Source: Paraburkholderia sp. Ac-20340
GTDB taxonomy: Bacteria > Pseudomonadota > Gammaproteobacteria > Burkholderiales > Burkholderiaceae
Direction: 5' to 3'
Length of the DNA: 64,000 nucleotides
Assembly: GCF_017104965.1 (NCBI RefSeq)
Contig: NZ_JAAGPR010000015.1
Span: 1-64,000 of the forward strand
Shown: positions 21,667-30,335 of the stretch, piece by piece
Position numbering within the stretch: position 1 is the first letter of the stretch
How the letters are laid out: each line of letters begins with the position of its first letter
Made by a program: the position numbers and the translations under genes
Notes under the pieces: generated by a model
What the model was told of the DNA's origin: nothing
Seen by the model: the letters and a program-made list of their open reading frames with translations, nothing else
The model's database searches: none

Positions 21667-23589
21667 ATGCCTTCAAGGTTTTGCCGCTGGCACCTTCCTT
21701 CCTCTTTTACTACCTTGCACGGACGAAGCTCCGTCAGACCGACCACCGATCAATTGGAACATCTGACCATCGCCCAGCGTAACGCCCACAACGCAAAGCT
21801 CGCGAGCTATGCGCGGCGGCCTCTTGCGTTCCTGTTTCGCTATATCAAGCGCCATCCCTTCGCTCACGCCGTCGTACTGGCCAGTGTCTTTGCGGCCGTT
21901 GGCTGCGCGCTCGCCTCGCAGTACGCGATCAAGCATCTGATCGACGTGCTCGGCGCGGGACGGCACCATCCGGGGCCGCTGTGGACCGCCTTCGCCATCC
22001 TCGTCGGCCTGATTGCCGCCGATAACCTGCTCTGGCGGGTTGGCGGCTGGTTCGCCGCGCACACTTTCGTCGCCGTCACCGGCGACTTGAGGCGCGACCT
22101 GTTCCAGTATCTGAGCGGCCATTCACCCACCTATTACGCGGAGAAACAGCCCGGCACGCTCGCCAGCCGGATCACGGCCACCTCGAACGCCGTCTATACC
22201 GCCGAAAACACCACCGCCTGGAACGTCTTGCCGCCGTGTATCGCGGTAGCCGGCGCGATCGTCATGATCATCGCCGTCAATCCGATGATGGCGGCGGGCC
22301 TGCTGCTGTGCTCGGCGATCCTTTCGGTGATCCTGTTCAAGCTGGCCGGCCGCGGTTCGGCACGCCATCACGCGTTCGCCTCCAAGGCGGCCGCCGTGGA
22401 CGGCGAACTCGTCGATGTGATCGGCAATATGGCGCTCGTGCGCGCCTTCGGCATGACGCTGCGCGAGCAAAAACGCTTCGGCACGACCGTCAAGGCCGAA
22501 CTCGACACGCGCCGCGCCAGCCTGCTCTATCTGGAAAAGCTGCGCCTGCTGCACGCCGTCATCACGGCGATGCTGTCGGCCGGCCTGCTCGGCTGGGCGC
22601 TGTGGCTCTGGAATCAGGGCAAGGCCACGTCCGGCGACATCGTGCTGGTGAGCTCGCTCGGCTTCACGATTCTGCACGGCACGCGCGACCTCGCGGTGGC
22701 GCTGGTGGACGTGACGCAGCACGTGGCGCGTCTGGCCGAAGCCGTGCAGACGCTGCTCGAACCGCACGGCATGCCCGACCGCAACGATGCGACCGAACTG
22801 ATCGCGCAAGGCGGCCGCGTGGACTTCGAAGGCGTGACCTTCGCCTATCCGCACCGCAAGCCGATTCTCGATCACTTCGATCTGAACATTCAGGCTGGCC
22901 AGCGCGTGGGCCTGATCGGCAAGTCGGGCGCGGGCAAGACCACCGTGCTCGCGCTGCTGCAGCGCTTCTACGAGACCCAGGGCGGCGCGATCAAGATCGA
23001 CGGGCAGGACATCGCCCACGTCACGCAGGACAGCCTGCGCCACGCCATCGCGCTGGTGCCGCAGGACATTTCGCTGCTGCACCGCTCGATCTACGAGAAC
23101 ATCGCCTACGGCCGTCCCGAGGCGAGCCGCGAAGAAGTCATGGCGGCCGCCCGCGAGGCACGCTGCGCCGACTTCATCGAGGCGATGCCCGAAGGCTACG
23201 ACACGATCGTCGGCGACCGGGGCGTGAAGCTCTCGGGCGGCCAGCGTCAGCGCATTGCCATCGCCCGCGCGATTCTCAAGAATTCGCCGATCCTGCTGCT
23301 CGACGAAGCCACCTCGGCGCTCGACAGCGCGTCCGAAGAAGCGATCCAGCAGGCGCTCGACCGCCTGATGGTGGGCCGCACCGTGATCGCCATCGCGCAC
23401 CGGCTGTCTACGCTGAACAACTTCGACCGCATCATCGTGATGAGCACGGGCAAGGTGATCGACGACGGCAGTCCGGAAGAGTTGCGCAATCGTCCGGGCC
23501 TGTATCGCGACCTGCTCGCCAAGCAGTACGGCAAGCACTCGACGCTGCATCTGGGCAGCAAGAAGAGCGACGAGAAACACGTCGCCTGA
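21667..23589 (+). CDS. ABC transporter, fused permease and ATPase (MsbA-like exporter)
   Basis: 640 aa half-transporter: six membrane segments (about residues 65-340) followed by the ATPase domain (about 385-620). ATPase marks: Walker A GKSGAGKTT, Q-loop ALVPQDISLLHRS, signature LSGGQRQR, Walker B ILLLDEATSALDSAS, H-loop IAIAHRLSTL. It resembles lipid or drug exporters of the MsbA class; the substrate is unknown. The first 30 residues look non-conserved and no Shine-Dalgarno precedes the ATG, so the start may be later (for example the TTG at 21754). Terminator directly downstream. Confidence 0.92.
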   Translation: MPSRFCRWHLPSSFTTLHGRSSVRPTTDQLEHLTIAQRNAHNAKLASYARRPLAFLFRYIKRHPFAHAVVLASVFAAVGCALASQYAIKHLIDVLGAGRHHPGPLWTAFAILVGLIAADNLLWRVGGWFAAHTFVAVTGDLRRDLFQYLSGHSPTYYAEKQPGTLASRITATSNAVYTAENTTAWNVLPPCIAVAGAIVMIIAVNPMMAAGLLLCSAILSVILFKLAGRGSARHHAFASKAAAVDGELVDVIGNMALVRAFGMTLREQKRFGTTVKAELDTRRASLLYLEKLRLLHAVITAMLSAGLLGWALWLWNQGKATSGDIVLVSSLGFTILHGTRDLAVALVDVTQHVARLAEAVQTLLEPHGMPDRNDATELIAQGGRVDFEGVTFAYPHRKPILDHFDLNIQAGQRVGLIGKSGAGKTTVLALLQRFYETQGGAIKIDGQDIAHVTQDSLRHAIALVPQDISLLHRSIYENIAYGRPEASREEVMAAAREARCADFIEAMPEGYDTIVGDRGVKLSGGQRQRIAIARAILKNSPILLLDEATSALDSASEEAIQQALDRLMVGRTVIAIAHRLSTLNNFDRIIVMSTGKVIDDGSPEELRNRPGLYRDLLAKQYGKHSTLHLGSKKSDEKHVA

Positions 23590-23617
23590 GCGCGACGCCC
23601 TTCCCGCTCCGCAAAAG

Positions 23618-23649
23618 AAAAAGCCGCTTCGTCATGAAGCGGCTTTTTT
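23618..23649. terminator. Bidirectional terminator between the ABC exporter and otsA
   Basis: AAAAAGCCGCTTC (23618-23630) pairs with GAAGCGGCTTTTT over a 5-nt loop, with T on the right and A on the left, so it can serve both convergent genes. Confidence 0.94.
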
Positions 23650-23676
23650 ATTTCCAGCGTCGGCCGATGTGCAAGC

Positions 23677-25065
23677 CTATGCCGTGCGTCCTGTCAGATC
23701 GCGCATGAAGCGGTCGCGCCAGACCGAGACATTGTTCTCGCGCAGTTGCACCATCATGTCGTTGTAGCGCGCGAGGCGTTCGGCCAGCGGCATCGCCAGA
23801 GCGGTGGCGAGCGCATCGGCCATTCCGTCGATATCGAGCGGATTGACGATCAGCGCACCCGACAACTCCTGCGCCGCGCCCGCAAAGCGCGACAGCACCA
23901 GCACGCCAGGATTTTCCGGGTCCTGCGCGGAGACATATTCCTTCGCCACGAGATTCATGCCGTCACGCAATGGCGTGACGTAGCCCACGTGCGACGCGCG
24001 GAACAGCGCCGCCAGCACCGCGCGCTCGTACTGTCGATGGATGTACCAGATCGGCGTCCAGTCGAGTTCGGCGAAACGGCCGTTGATGCGGCCCGACTCC
24101 GCCTCCAGGCGCAGACGGATGTCCTGATACGCATGCAGATCGGCGCGCGTGGGCGGCGCGATCTGCACGAACGAGACCTTGTTGCGCTGCGCCGTCGAAT
24201 GTTCGAGCAGACGCTCGAACGCGCGAAAACGCTCGACCAGCCCCTTCGAGTAATCGAGCCGGTCCACGCTCATGATCACCTTGCGGCCATGCAGCGTGGA
24301 CTTGAGCGTGCGCACCGGCTTGCCGCGCTCGCCCGCCTTGGCGAGTTCGGCGACTTCGTCCGGATAGACGCCGATCGGATAGTCGTTCGCGTAGAGCGTC
24401 TTGCCGAAGGCATCGATGCGCGTGCGGCCGTCCTCGCCCTTTTCGACCGTGCCGCCCGCCTCGTTGACGATGTAGTCGCAAAACGCGCGCACGTCGGGCC
24501 GGGTCTGGAAGCCGAGCAGATCGAACGAGCACAGCGCGTCCACCAGTTCGCGATGCGGCGGCACCGCCAGCAGCACCTGCGAAGCCGGAAACGGAATGTG
24601 CAGGAAGAAGCCGATGCGGTTCTTCACGCCCGCCGCGCGCAGCGCCTTGGCAAACGGAATCAGGTGATAGTCGTGGACCCAGATGACGTCGTCGTCCTGC
24701 AGCAGCGGCACGAGCTGCTGCGCGAGCCACGCGTTGACGCGGCAATAGCCTTCGTATTCGTGGCGGTCGTACTGGAGCAGATCGGCGCGATAGTGGAACG
24801 CCGGCCAGAGCGTGGCATTCGAGAAGCCGCGGTAGTACTGGTCGTAGTCGCGGCGCAGCAGGCCGATGGTCGCGAAGGTGACCGGACCGCGCTCTTCGAG
24901 CTGGATCTGCGGCTGGCCCGAGGAGAGCACTTCGCCGCTCCAGCCGAACCACATGCCGCCGGTTTCCTTGAGCGCGTCGTACACGCCGACCGCGAGACCG
25001 CCGGCGGCCGGGCCGCCTTCGGAGATCGGCGCGACCCGGTTCGACACGATGATGAGTCGGCTCAT
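23677..25065 (-). CDS. otsA: Trehalose-6-phosphate synthase OtsA
   Basis: 462 aa GT20 enzyme, which joins UDP-glucose and glucose-6-phosphate. Signatures: MSRLIIVSNRVAPI, the GGLAVGVYDAL loop, VIWVHDYHLIPFAKALR, IGFFLHIPFP, SVDRLDYSKGLVERFRAFE and the C-terminal VTPLRDGMNLVAKEYVSAQ. Length is normal. It lies downstream of otsB (118 bp apart), so the pair makes trehalose in two steps, a compatible solute for osmotic and desiccation stress. The order is otsB then otsA, as in E. coli otsBA. Confidence 0.98.
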   Translation of the reverse strand: MSRLIIVSNRVAPISEGGPAAGGLAVGVYDALKETGGMWFGWSGEVLSSGQPQIQLEERGPVTFATIGLLRRDYDQYYRGFSNATLWPAFHYRADLLQYDRHEYEGYCRVNAWLAQQLVPLLQDDDVIWVHDYHLIPFAKALRAAGVKNRIGFFLHIPFPASQVLLAVPPHRELVDALCSFDLLGFQTRPDVRAFCDYIVNEAGGTVEKGEDGRTRIDAFGKTLYANDYPIGVYPDEVAELAKAGERGKPVRTLKSTLHGRKVIMSVDRLDYSKGLVERFRAFERLLEHSTAQRNKVSFVQIAPPTRADLHAYQDIRLRLEAESGRINGRFAELDWTPIWYIHRQYERAVLAALFRASHVGYVTPLRDGMNLVAKEYVSAQDPENPGVLVLSRFAGAAQELSGALIVNPLDIDGMADALATALAMPLAERLARYNDMMVQLRENNVSVWRDRFMRDLTGRTA

Positions 25066-25183
25066 GAATTACAGATTCCGTGCTGGATTGAGACAGGACG
25101 TGCCCGTGCGGGCGATGCTGGCACGGGCGCGAGGACCTTGAACGTCGTCAGGGTCGCGAAAAATACTGGCTGGGGTATGGGCA

Positions 25184-25930
25184 TCAGGCGCCAAGCGCCG
25201 CGAGCCACGCCAGCAGCGCTTCGACCGATTCGACACGCGTGCGCGCGATGGTTTCGCCGCCGCCGACCTTGATCGACAGCCCGCCCACTTCGTTGACCAC
25301 GGCGAAGCCTTTTTCGTCGGTGAGATCGTCGCCGGCGAACACCGGCGTGCGGCCCGCGAACGGCGGCTCGTTCAAGAAGGCGCGCAGCGCGCGGCCTTTA
25401 TCGACGTCCTTGGGCTTGATCTCGTAGACCATCTTGCCGGGCTGCAGCACGTAGGCCGCGGCAAATTCGGCCGCGAGCCTTTCGGTGGCCTCGCGCGCCG
25501 TGGCTTCGTGCTCGGGCGCGTTGCGATAGTGCAGCGCGAGCGCCGCGCCCTTGATCTCCAGCAGCATGCCCGGATGCGTGCGCACGACTTCCGCCAGCAC
25601 CTGCTCCATGTGCAGCAGACGCTCGTCGTTGAAGCCGACGCGCTGGGTGTCGCCATTGGCGTCGCGACGCTCGGCGCCATGCAGACCGGCGATCGGCAGA
25701 TCCGGCATGCGTAGAAAATCGTCGATGCTGTCGATGCCGCGACCGGACACGATCGCCACCGCGCCGTGCGTCGCGCGCCGCAGATCGCCCAGCAGCGCGA
25801 GCATGTCGGGGCGCACGAGCACGCCGTCGGGCGTGGGCGCGAGATCGACGAGCGTGCCGTCGAAGTCGAAGAAAAATGCCGTCTTGTCGAACGGCAATTC
25901 AACCGGAAGTTCTTGCGCAGGTTCTTGCAT
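25184..25930 (-). CDS. otsB: Trehalose-6-phosphate phosphatase OtsB
   Basis: About 248 aa from the ATG at 25930 (MQEPAQELPVELPFDKTAFF). A HAD-family phosphatase that removes phosphate from trehalose-6-phosphate. Motif I is FFFDFDGTLVDLAP; motif II is in VAIVSGRGIDSIDDFL; the acidic C-terminal motif is PVFAGDDLTDEKGF. The frame is open for 74 codons upstream but that part is Arg-rich and lacks a ribosome site. The Shine-Dalgarno for the chosen ATG is also weak, so the start is provisional. Coupled functionally with otsA. Confidence 0.95.
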   Translation of the reverse strand: MQEPAQELPVELPFDKTAFFFDFDGTLVDLAPTPDGVLVRPDMLALLGDLRRATHGAVAIVSGRGIDSIDDFLRMPDLPIAGLHGAERRDANGDTQRVGFNDERLLHMEQVLAEVVRTHPGMLLEIKGAALALHYRNAPEHEATAREATERLAAEFAAAYVLQPGKMVYEIKPKDVDKGRALRAFLNEPPFAGRTPVFAGDDLTDEKGFAVVNEVGGLSIKVGGGETIARTRVESVEALLAWLAALGA

Positions 25931-26327
25931 TACGTTCGTTTCGTCCCTCGGCACGTCGGCCGGGTAAGCGTGAGGCGCACTGGCGCCCGCCGGGCAGAGT
26001 GTGCGCATCTTACCGCGCCTCACTTCAATTTTCGAGAAAGTAAGCCTATAGGGCCGTTTTTGGGGCCTAACCGGGGCTAACCACGCCCATTTGAGCCGGT
26101 TTCGGCATCCGGCTTCTGGCCACCGCTTCTGTCGATTTTGACGCCGATACACCGCGCGCCCATTGATGCGACAAATTGCCCCTAAACCTGGTCATAACAG
26201 CCTGTCTGCGACTGCCTGTGCCCAATTTTGCTACAGTCCACCGACATGCCGCAGCCAGCCGCGCTGCCTGGCCAAGAATTCGAGCCCATTCGAGCCGCCG
26301 AGACAGCCCTTGCTTGCCACCGTTGCC
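25931..26327. other. otsB-sco divergent region, no gene
   Basis: About 400 bp between two divergent genes. Open frames reach into it from both sides but look non-coding. I find no convincing promoter hexamers or repeats. Confidence 0.45.
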
Positions 26328-26981
26328 GTGTTGCCATTCCAGCGCTTCATCCGCTGCCTGCGCCTTCTCCGCCAGCGGGTCGGGGCTGGCATCGGCGCCT
26401 GGCTCGCGGTGATCGCCGGCACGACGCTGATGCTGGGCGCCTGCTCGCAGCCCGCCGCACCCTGGCAGCTCACCAATGTCAGCGGCCATCTGCCCGACCT
26501 CGAGTTCACGCTCACCGCCAACAACGGCCAGCCGATGCGCGCCGCCGATCTGCACGGCAACACCACGCTCGTCTATTTCGGCTACACGCATTGTCCCGAT
26601 GTCTGCCCGGAAACCATGGCGCGGCTGATGCAGGTACTAGCAAAACTCGGCCCCGACGCGCAGCACGTGCGCATTCTCTTTATCAGCGTCGATCCGGTGC
26701 GCGACACGCCGCAGGCGCTGCACGCCTATGTGGGCGCGTTCGATGCGCAGCACGCGCTGGGTCTGACCGGCAGCGACGCGCAGGTCGAATCGCTCGCGAA
26801 GCGCTACCGCGTGGCCTATCAGATGGAGAAGCGCGATCCCGACGGCAGTTATGAAGTCACGCACAGCTCGGCCGTCTATGTGTTCGACGCGCAAGGCCGC
26901 GCACGCCTGCTGGCCACCGACAAGGACACGCCGGACGCCATCGCGCATGATGTGCGCCGCGTGATCGACGCCGCGAGCTGA
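26328..26981 (+). CDS. SCO1/SenC-type copper chaperone (lipoprotein)
   Basis: About 217 aa from a tentative GTG (VLPFQRFIRCLRLLRQRVGAG); an ATG at 26166 is in frame but its product is implausible and no start has a clear ribosome site. An Arg-rich N-region is followed by AWLAVIAGTTLMLGAC, a lipobox. The thioredoxin-like domain has copper ligands CPDVC within YFGYTHCPDVCPETMARL, and the downstream histidine in YEVTHSSAVYVFD. Sco proteins help assemble the CuA site of cytochrome oxidase. Followed 60 bp later by a PCuAC gene and then CtaG. Confidence 0.9.
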   Translation: MLPFQRFIRCLRLLRQRVGAGIGAWLAVIAGTTLMLGACSQPAAPWQLTNVSGHLPDLEFTLTANNGQPMRAADLHGNTTLVYFGYTHCPDVCPETMARLMQVLAKLGPDAQHVRILFISVDPVRDTPQALHAYVGAFDAQHALGLTGSDAQVESLAKRYRVAYQMEKRDPDGSYEVTHSSAVYVFDAQGRARLLATDKDTPDAIAHDVRRVIDAAS

Positions 26982-27041
26982 GCGCTTCACAGCACGCTTT
27001 AACCGAAACGATTTCCCGCACCACCCGCAACAGGAACTGCC

Positions 27042-27503
27042 ATGACGATGAAACTGAAATCCCTCACTGCCTCGCTCGGCTGCGCCCTCGCCTGCACGTT
27101 CGCCGCTTTCGCGCCTTCGGCCCAGGCGGCTGGCGCGGCGCTCAGCGCGCAGAACGCGTGGGTCCGCTGGCTGCCGAACGATCTGCCGGCCGCGGGCTAC
27201 GTGACGCTGAAGAACGACGGCGATCAGCCGGTCGATCTCGTCGATGTGTCGAGCGACGACTACGGCATGGTGATGCTGCATCAGACCGTGTCGAACGGCT
27301 CGACGCAGAAGATGGTGATGGTGCACAAGGCGACGGTGCCCGCGCACGGCACGCTCGCGATCGCACCGGGCGGCTATCACCTGATGCTGGAGCACGCGAA
27401 GCACAAGGTTGCGCCGGGCGATACGGTGCATCTGAAGCTGCAATTCTCCGATGGCGCGACGCTCGACACGCCGTTCGCAGTGAAGCCGCCGTCGCAGCAG
27501 TAA
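27042..27503 (+). CDS. PCu(A)C-type periplasmic copper chaperone
   Basis: 153 aa. Signal peptide about residues 1-29 ending PSAQA-A. The copper motif H-x10-M-x21-H-x-M is exact: H80, M91, H113 and M115. Such proteins hold Cu(I) and pass it with Sco to the CuA centre of cytochrome c oxidase. Position between a Sco gene and a CtaG gene supports this. Spacing to the next gene is about 70 bp, same strand, so one transcript is likely. Confidence 0.94.
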   Translation: MTMKLKSLTASLGCALACTFAAFAPSAQAAGAALSAQNAWVRWLPNDLPAAGYVTLKNDGDQPVDLVDVSSDDYGMVMLHQTVSNGSTQKMVMVHKATVPAHGTLAIAPGGYHLMLEHAKHKVAPGDTVHLKLQFSDGATLDTPFAVKPPSQQ

Positions 27504-27572
27504 GCGAATCGGCGCACGCGCGATGAACCTGCACGCTTGAGCCCGCGATGAACCCGCACGCATGAAAACGCG

Positions 27573-28481
27573 ATGAACCTGCTCTACTGGCTCGATCCCT
27601 GGGAGCCGTCGCCCACGGTCGTGATCGCCATCGCCGTGGCGGCGATCCTCTTCGTGCGCGGCCAGCGTCACGCGCGCGTTACGCTCGCGCGGCGCATTGC
27701 GTTCTGGTTCGGCCTGAGCGCGCTGTATATCGCGCTGCACACGCGGCTCGATTATTTTTTCGAGCATGAGTTCTTCATGCACCGCGCGCAGCATCTCGTG
27801 CTGCATCACCTCGGGCCGTTCTTTATAGCGCTGTCCTATCCGGGCGCGGCGCTACGCGCGGGCATTCCGTTCCGATGGCGGCAGCGCTTCGTGCGCCCCG
27901 CTCTCGCGGCGCGGCCAGTGCGCATGGCGCTCGACATCGTCATGCATCCGGTCGTGGCCGTGACGCTCTTTGTCGGGCTGATTTATTTCTGGCTGCTCTC
28001 GCCGATCCACTTCATCGCGATGCTCGACTGGCGTCTGTATCGCGTCATGAACTGGAGCATGGTGATCGACGGGCTGCTGTTCTGGTGGCTCGTGCTCGAC
28101 CCGCGGCCCGCGCCGCCCGCGCGGCTGGCGCCTGGCAAGCGCGTGCTGGTGGTGATCGCGGCGATTCCGCCGCAGATCGTGCTCGGCGCGTTTATCTTTT
28201 TCACTTCGCACGAGCTGTATCCGATCTACTCGATCTGCGGACGCGCCTTCACCTGGCTTTCGCCTATGCGCGATCAACAGATCGGCGGACTGCTGCTGTG
28301 GATTCCTGGCTCGATGATGAGCGTGATCGGCGCGCTGCTCGCGCTGCGCCACTGGATGCGGCTTTCCGCGCGCGGACGCCTCAAGCGCGTTCAACACGCG
28401 CAACGCGCTCAACACGTCCAACCCGCCAACGACCCGCGCCGGGACGCCTCACCGGCCACGCAGGCAGAACAACGCAGCTAG
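27573..28481 (+). CDS. Cytochrome c oxidase assembly protein, CtaG (caa3-type) family
   Basis: 302 aa polytopic membrane protein with about seven hydrophobic segments, for example VVIAIAVAAILFV (16-28), FWFGLSALYIALH, VVAVTLFVGLIYFWLL, VLVVIAAIPPQIVLGAFIFF and GGLLLWIPGSMMSVIGALLAL. Histidines in MHRAQHLVLHHLGP and the DYFFEHEFF segment match the caa3_CtaG family, distinct from the Cox11-type CtaG. Likely acts with the two upstream copper proteins. The C-terminal tail (about 270-302) is Gln/His/Arg-rich and soluble. The stop is 1 bp from the stop of the convergent gene. Confidence 0.88.
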   Translation: MNLLYWLDPWEPSPTVVIAIAVAAILFVRGQRHARVTLARRIAFWFGLSALYIALHTRLDYFFEHEFFMHRAQHLVLHHLGPFFIALSYPGAALRAGIPFRWRQRFVRPALAARPVRMALDIVMHPVVAVTLFVGLIYFWLLSPIHFIAMLDWRLYRVMNWSMVIDGLLFWWLVLDPRPAPPARLAPGKRVLVVIAAIPPQIVLGAFIFFTSHELYPIYSICGRAFTWLSPMRDQQIGGLLLWIPGSMMSVIGALLALRHWMRLSARGRLKRVQHAQRAQHVQPANDPRRDASPATQAEQRS

Positions 28482-28482
28482 C

Positions 28483-28995
28483 TTATTCGGAGCGCATCCA
28501 GACGTGCGGGATGCCGTCTTCGTCGTGGATCTCCGAAACTGGCTTGAAACCGAACGCGCCGTAAAACTTCTGTAGATGCGCCTGCGCGTGCAGACGCATC
28601 GGCACGCCCGGCCATTGCTGCGCGATATGGCCGATCGCGCGCTCGAGCAGGCCGTTGCCCAGCTTGATGCCGCGAAAATTCTGCGATGTCACCACGCGGC
28701 CGATGCGCACGTCCGCGTCGTTTGCATCGGGCAGCAGCACGCGCAGATAGCCCGCGAGTTCACGCGCGCCGTTGCGCTCGCCCCAGGCGAACAGGTGCCA
28801 GGCATCGGCGTCGAGACCGTCGATATCGCCATAGACGCAGTTCTGCTCCACCACGAACACCGCCGAGCGCAGCGCCAGCATCGCGTAGACATCGCGCGCG
28901 CTGATGGCATCGAAGTGACGCCACTGCCACTCGAGTTGCGCCGCCGGCAATGCGGGCGAGATGGCAGAGGACACGGCGGGAGACTGCGCAGTCAT
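28483..28995 (-). CDS. elaA: ElaA-like GNAT family N-acetyltransferase
   Basis: About 170 aa from the ATG at 28995 (MTAQSPAVSSAISPA). The ElaA signature is clear: YAMLALRSAVFVVEQNCVY, DIDGLDADAWHLFAW, RIGRVVTSQNFRGIKLGNGL and HAQAHLQKFYGAFGF ending near VWMRSE. It binds acetyl-CoA (RGIKLGNGL loop) to acetylate an unknown amine. An in-frame GTG lies 48 bp upstream but adds no conserved sequence. It converges with the CtaG gene with a 1-bp gap, so mRNA ends may interfere. Confidence 0.9.
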   Translation of the reverse strand: MTAQSPAVSSAISPALPAAQLEWQWRHFDAISARDVYAMLALRSAVFVVEQNCVYGDIDGLDADAWHLFAWGERNGARELAGYLRVLLPDANDADVRIGRVVTSQNFRGIKLGNGLLERAIGHIAQQWPGVPMRLHAQAHLQKFYGAFGFKPVSEIHDEDGIPHVWMRSE

Positions 28996-29073
28996 GGGAT
29001 TTCCGTCAAAGCTGGCTGAAAGGTCGATTATGCCTTGTGGCACGAGCGGCCCACAAACGCGGACTTTGCGGAT

Positions 29074-29346
29074 TCACTTGCGCCGGCGCGGAGTTTCGAA
29101 CTTGCGCCAGTACTCGAAAGGCTCCTCGTGCAGATCGATATCGAGTTCGACGATGCGGGCCTGCATGCGCTCCTGCGCATCGGCAATCGCACGGTTGTAG
29201 ACAGCTGGTGCGATCTCTTCGAGAAAAAATCCCAGCAGCGCGCCCGCCGCGATATTGCCGATCGGCTCTTCCATGTTGGTGTCGAAGTAACGCTGGATCG
29301 ACGCGATCGCGGCCGCGCGTGCGTCTTCAGGAAGCTCGATGGGCAT
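29074..29346 (-). CDS. DUF2164 family protein
   Basis: 90 aa from the ATG at 29346 (MPIELPEDARAAAIASIQRY). The pattern RYFDTNMEEPIGNIAAGALLGFFLEEIAP followed by VYNRAIADAQERMQARI matches the small DUF2164 family of unknown function. It is helical and acidic with a basic tail (TPRRRK). The open frame continues upstream for 180 codons, but this part crosses the promoter and antitoxin of the divergent mazEF unit and is not a gene. Confidence 0.85.
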   Translation of the reverse strand: MPIELPEDARAAAIASIQRYFDTNMEEPIGNIAAGALLGFFLEEIAPAVYNRAIADAQERMQARIVELDIDLHEEPFEYWRKFETPRRRK

Positions 29347-29511
29347 GGTGGAGTCCGGGTGGGAGATGGTCCGGGTATTGTGCGCGATGGATTTGATACG
29401 GCACAAACCCAACTCACGCCTTGGCGATAAACCACGAAACCAACCAGCGCCGACGCTGACCAATCCCGATGCGCAAGAGCGCTGCAGCGGATATGCCACC
29501 CTTCCCGATTG

Positions 29512-29565
29512 TTGACTTGAGCCATGGGCACCGATAGCATGACCTGTATCAACAACGTCGATACA
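29512..29565 (+). promoter_or_regulatory. mazEF promoter and palindromic operator
   Basis: TTGACT (29512-29517), 17 bp, TAGCAT (29535-29540) form a good sigma-70 promoter 65 bp before mazE. Just after it, TGTATC (29545-29550) and GATACA (29560-29565) make a perfect inverted repeat with 9 bp between the arms. MazE-type antitoxins bind such palindromes over their own promoters, so this is the probable autoregulatory operator. Confidence 0.65.
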
Positions 29566-29604
29566 TCGCCTGCCGAAACAGATCCAGTCGATGAGGAGCG
29601 AAAC

Positions 29605-29877
29605 ATGGCGCTGCAATTGATCAAGCGGTGGGGCAACAGCCTCGCCATCCGTATTCCGTCGAGCGTAGCGGAGGAGCTGCACCTGCGCGAAGATCAGGAG
29701 GTCGCAGTGGAAGTCGTCAACGGTGTGCTGGAGGTCAAGCCCGCTATCAAGACGTTCAATTGGGATGTCTATCGCGAACAACTTGCCAGCATGCCGGACG
29801 ACCTGCACCCGACACTCGATCGCGGCGCATCTACAGGCACCGAGCTTCACGATCCCGAAAACCAGGACGACTGGTAA
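29605..29877 (+). CDS. mazE: AbrB/MazE-type antitoxin
   Basis: 90 aa from the ATG at 29605, preceded by GAGGAG. The N-terminal swapped-hairpin AbrB domain is evident: MALQLIKRWGNSLAIRIPSS, then VAEELHLREDQEVAVEVVNG. The C-terminal half is acidic (LASMPDDLHPTLDRGASTGT, DPENQDDW), as expected for the unstructured part that plugs the toxin. It is 8 bp upstream of the toxin gene with the usual antitoxin-first order. Symbol given by family; exact ortholog not proven. Confidence 0.9.
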   Translation: MALQLIKRWGNSLAIRIPSSVAEELHLREDQEVAVEVVNGVLEVKPAIKTFNWDVYREQLASMPDDLHPTLDRGASTGTELHDPENQDDW

Positions 29878-29885
29878 GGAAAGCA

Positions 29886-30230
29886 ATGAATCGAGACATT
29901 CCCGATATCGGCGACGTGGTGTGGATCAACCTCGAACCGGTCGTTGGCCATGAACAGGGCGGCAAATATCCGCGTCCCGTGATTGTGATGACGCCTGCCG
30001 CGCACAATGGCCCATCGCATCGCATCGTCGGCGTGCCGTGTACGACCAAAAACCGGGGGTTTGCAACGGAGATTCCGATCGAGTCGCTCGCTAAACCGTG
30101 CGTCGCCTTGATCGATCAAATGACGACGCTCGATTGGGTCGAACGCAAAGCCTCTTTGAGAGGCGAACGAATCAGCGAAGCCGAGCTGGATGCCGTCAGG
30201 CGCAGCCTGAAGGTTTTCCTGAATCTGTAG
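29886..30230 (+). CDS. mazF: MazF/PemK-type mRNA endonuclease toxin
   Basis: 114 aa from the ATG at 29886, with TAAGGA as ribosome site overlapping the antitoxin stop. The fold signature is complete: GDVVWINLEPVVGHEQGGK, RPVIVMTPAAHN, RIVGVPCTTKNRGFATEI, CVALIDQMTTLDWVERKAS and ELDAVRRSLKVFL. MazF proteins cleave single-stranded RNA at short specific motifs when the antitoxin decays. Both catalytic-type residues (Arg in RPVIV, Thr in PCTT) are present, so it appears active. Ends at a bidirectional terminator next to the tRNA cluster. Confidence 0.92.
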   Translation: MNRDIPDIGDVVWINLEPVVGHEQGGKYPRPVIVMTPAAHNGPSHRIVGVPCTTKNRGFATEIPIESLAKPCVALIDQMTTLDWVERKASLRGERISEAELDAVRRSLKVFLNL

Positions 30231-30294
30231 GGATGAGGTGAACAGCCGAGGCGGCTGGCCCTGCCCGCATGAAGCGCACAAAAACCACCGCAGA

Positions 30295-30330
30295 AAAAAG
30301 AAAAGCCACCCGAAGGTGGCTTTTCTTTTT
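30295..30330. terminator. Bidirectional terminator between mazF and tRNA-Cys
   Basis: A 16-bp stem including GCCACC/GGTGGC with a CGAA loop, flanked by A-rich and T-rich arms that pair and also act as U tracts on either strand. It ends mazF on plus and the tRNA cluster on minus. Confidence 0.94.
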
Positions 30331-30335
30331 CTACC

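Noticed and set aside
29347..29886. Upstream continuation of the DUF2164 frame
   Set aside because: It overlaps the mazEF promoter and antitoxin on the other strand and does not match the family; the ATG at 29346 gives the full domain.
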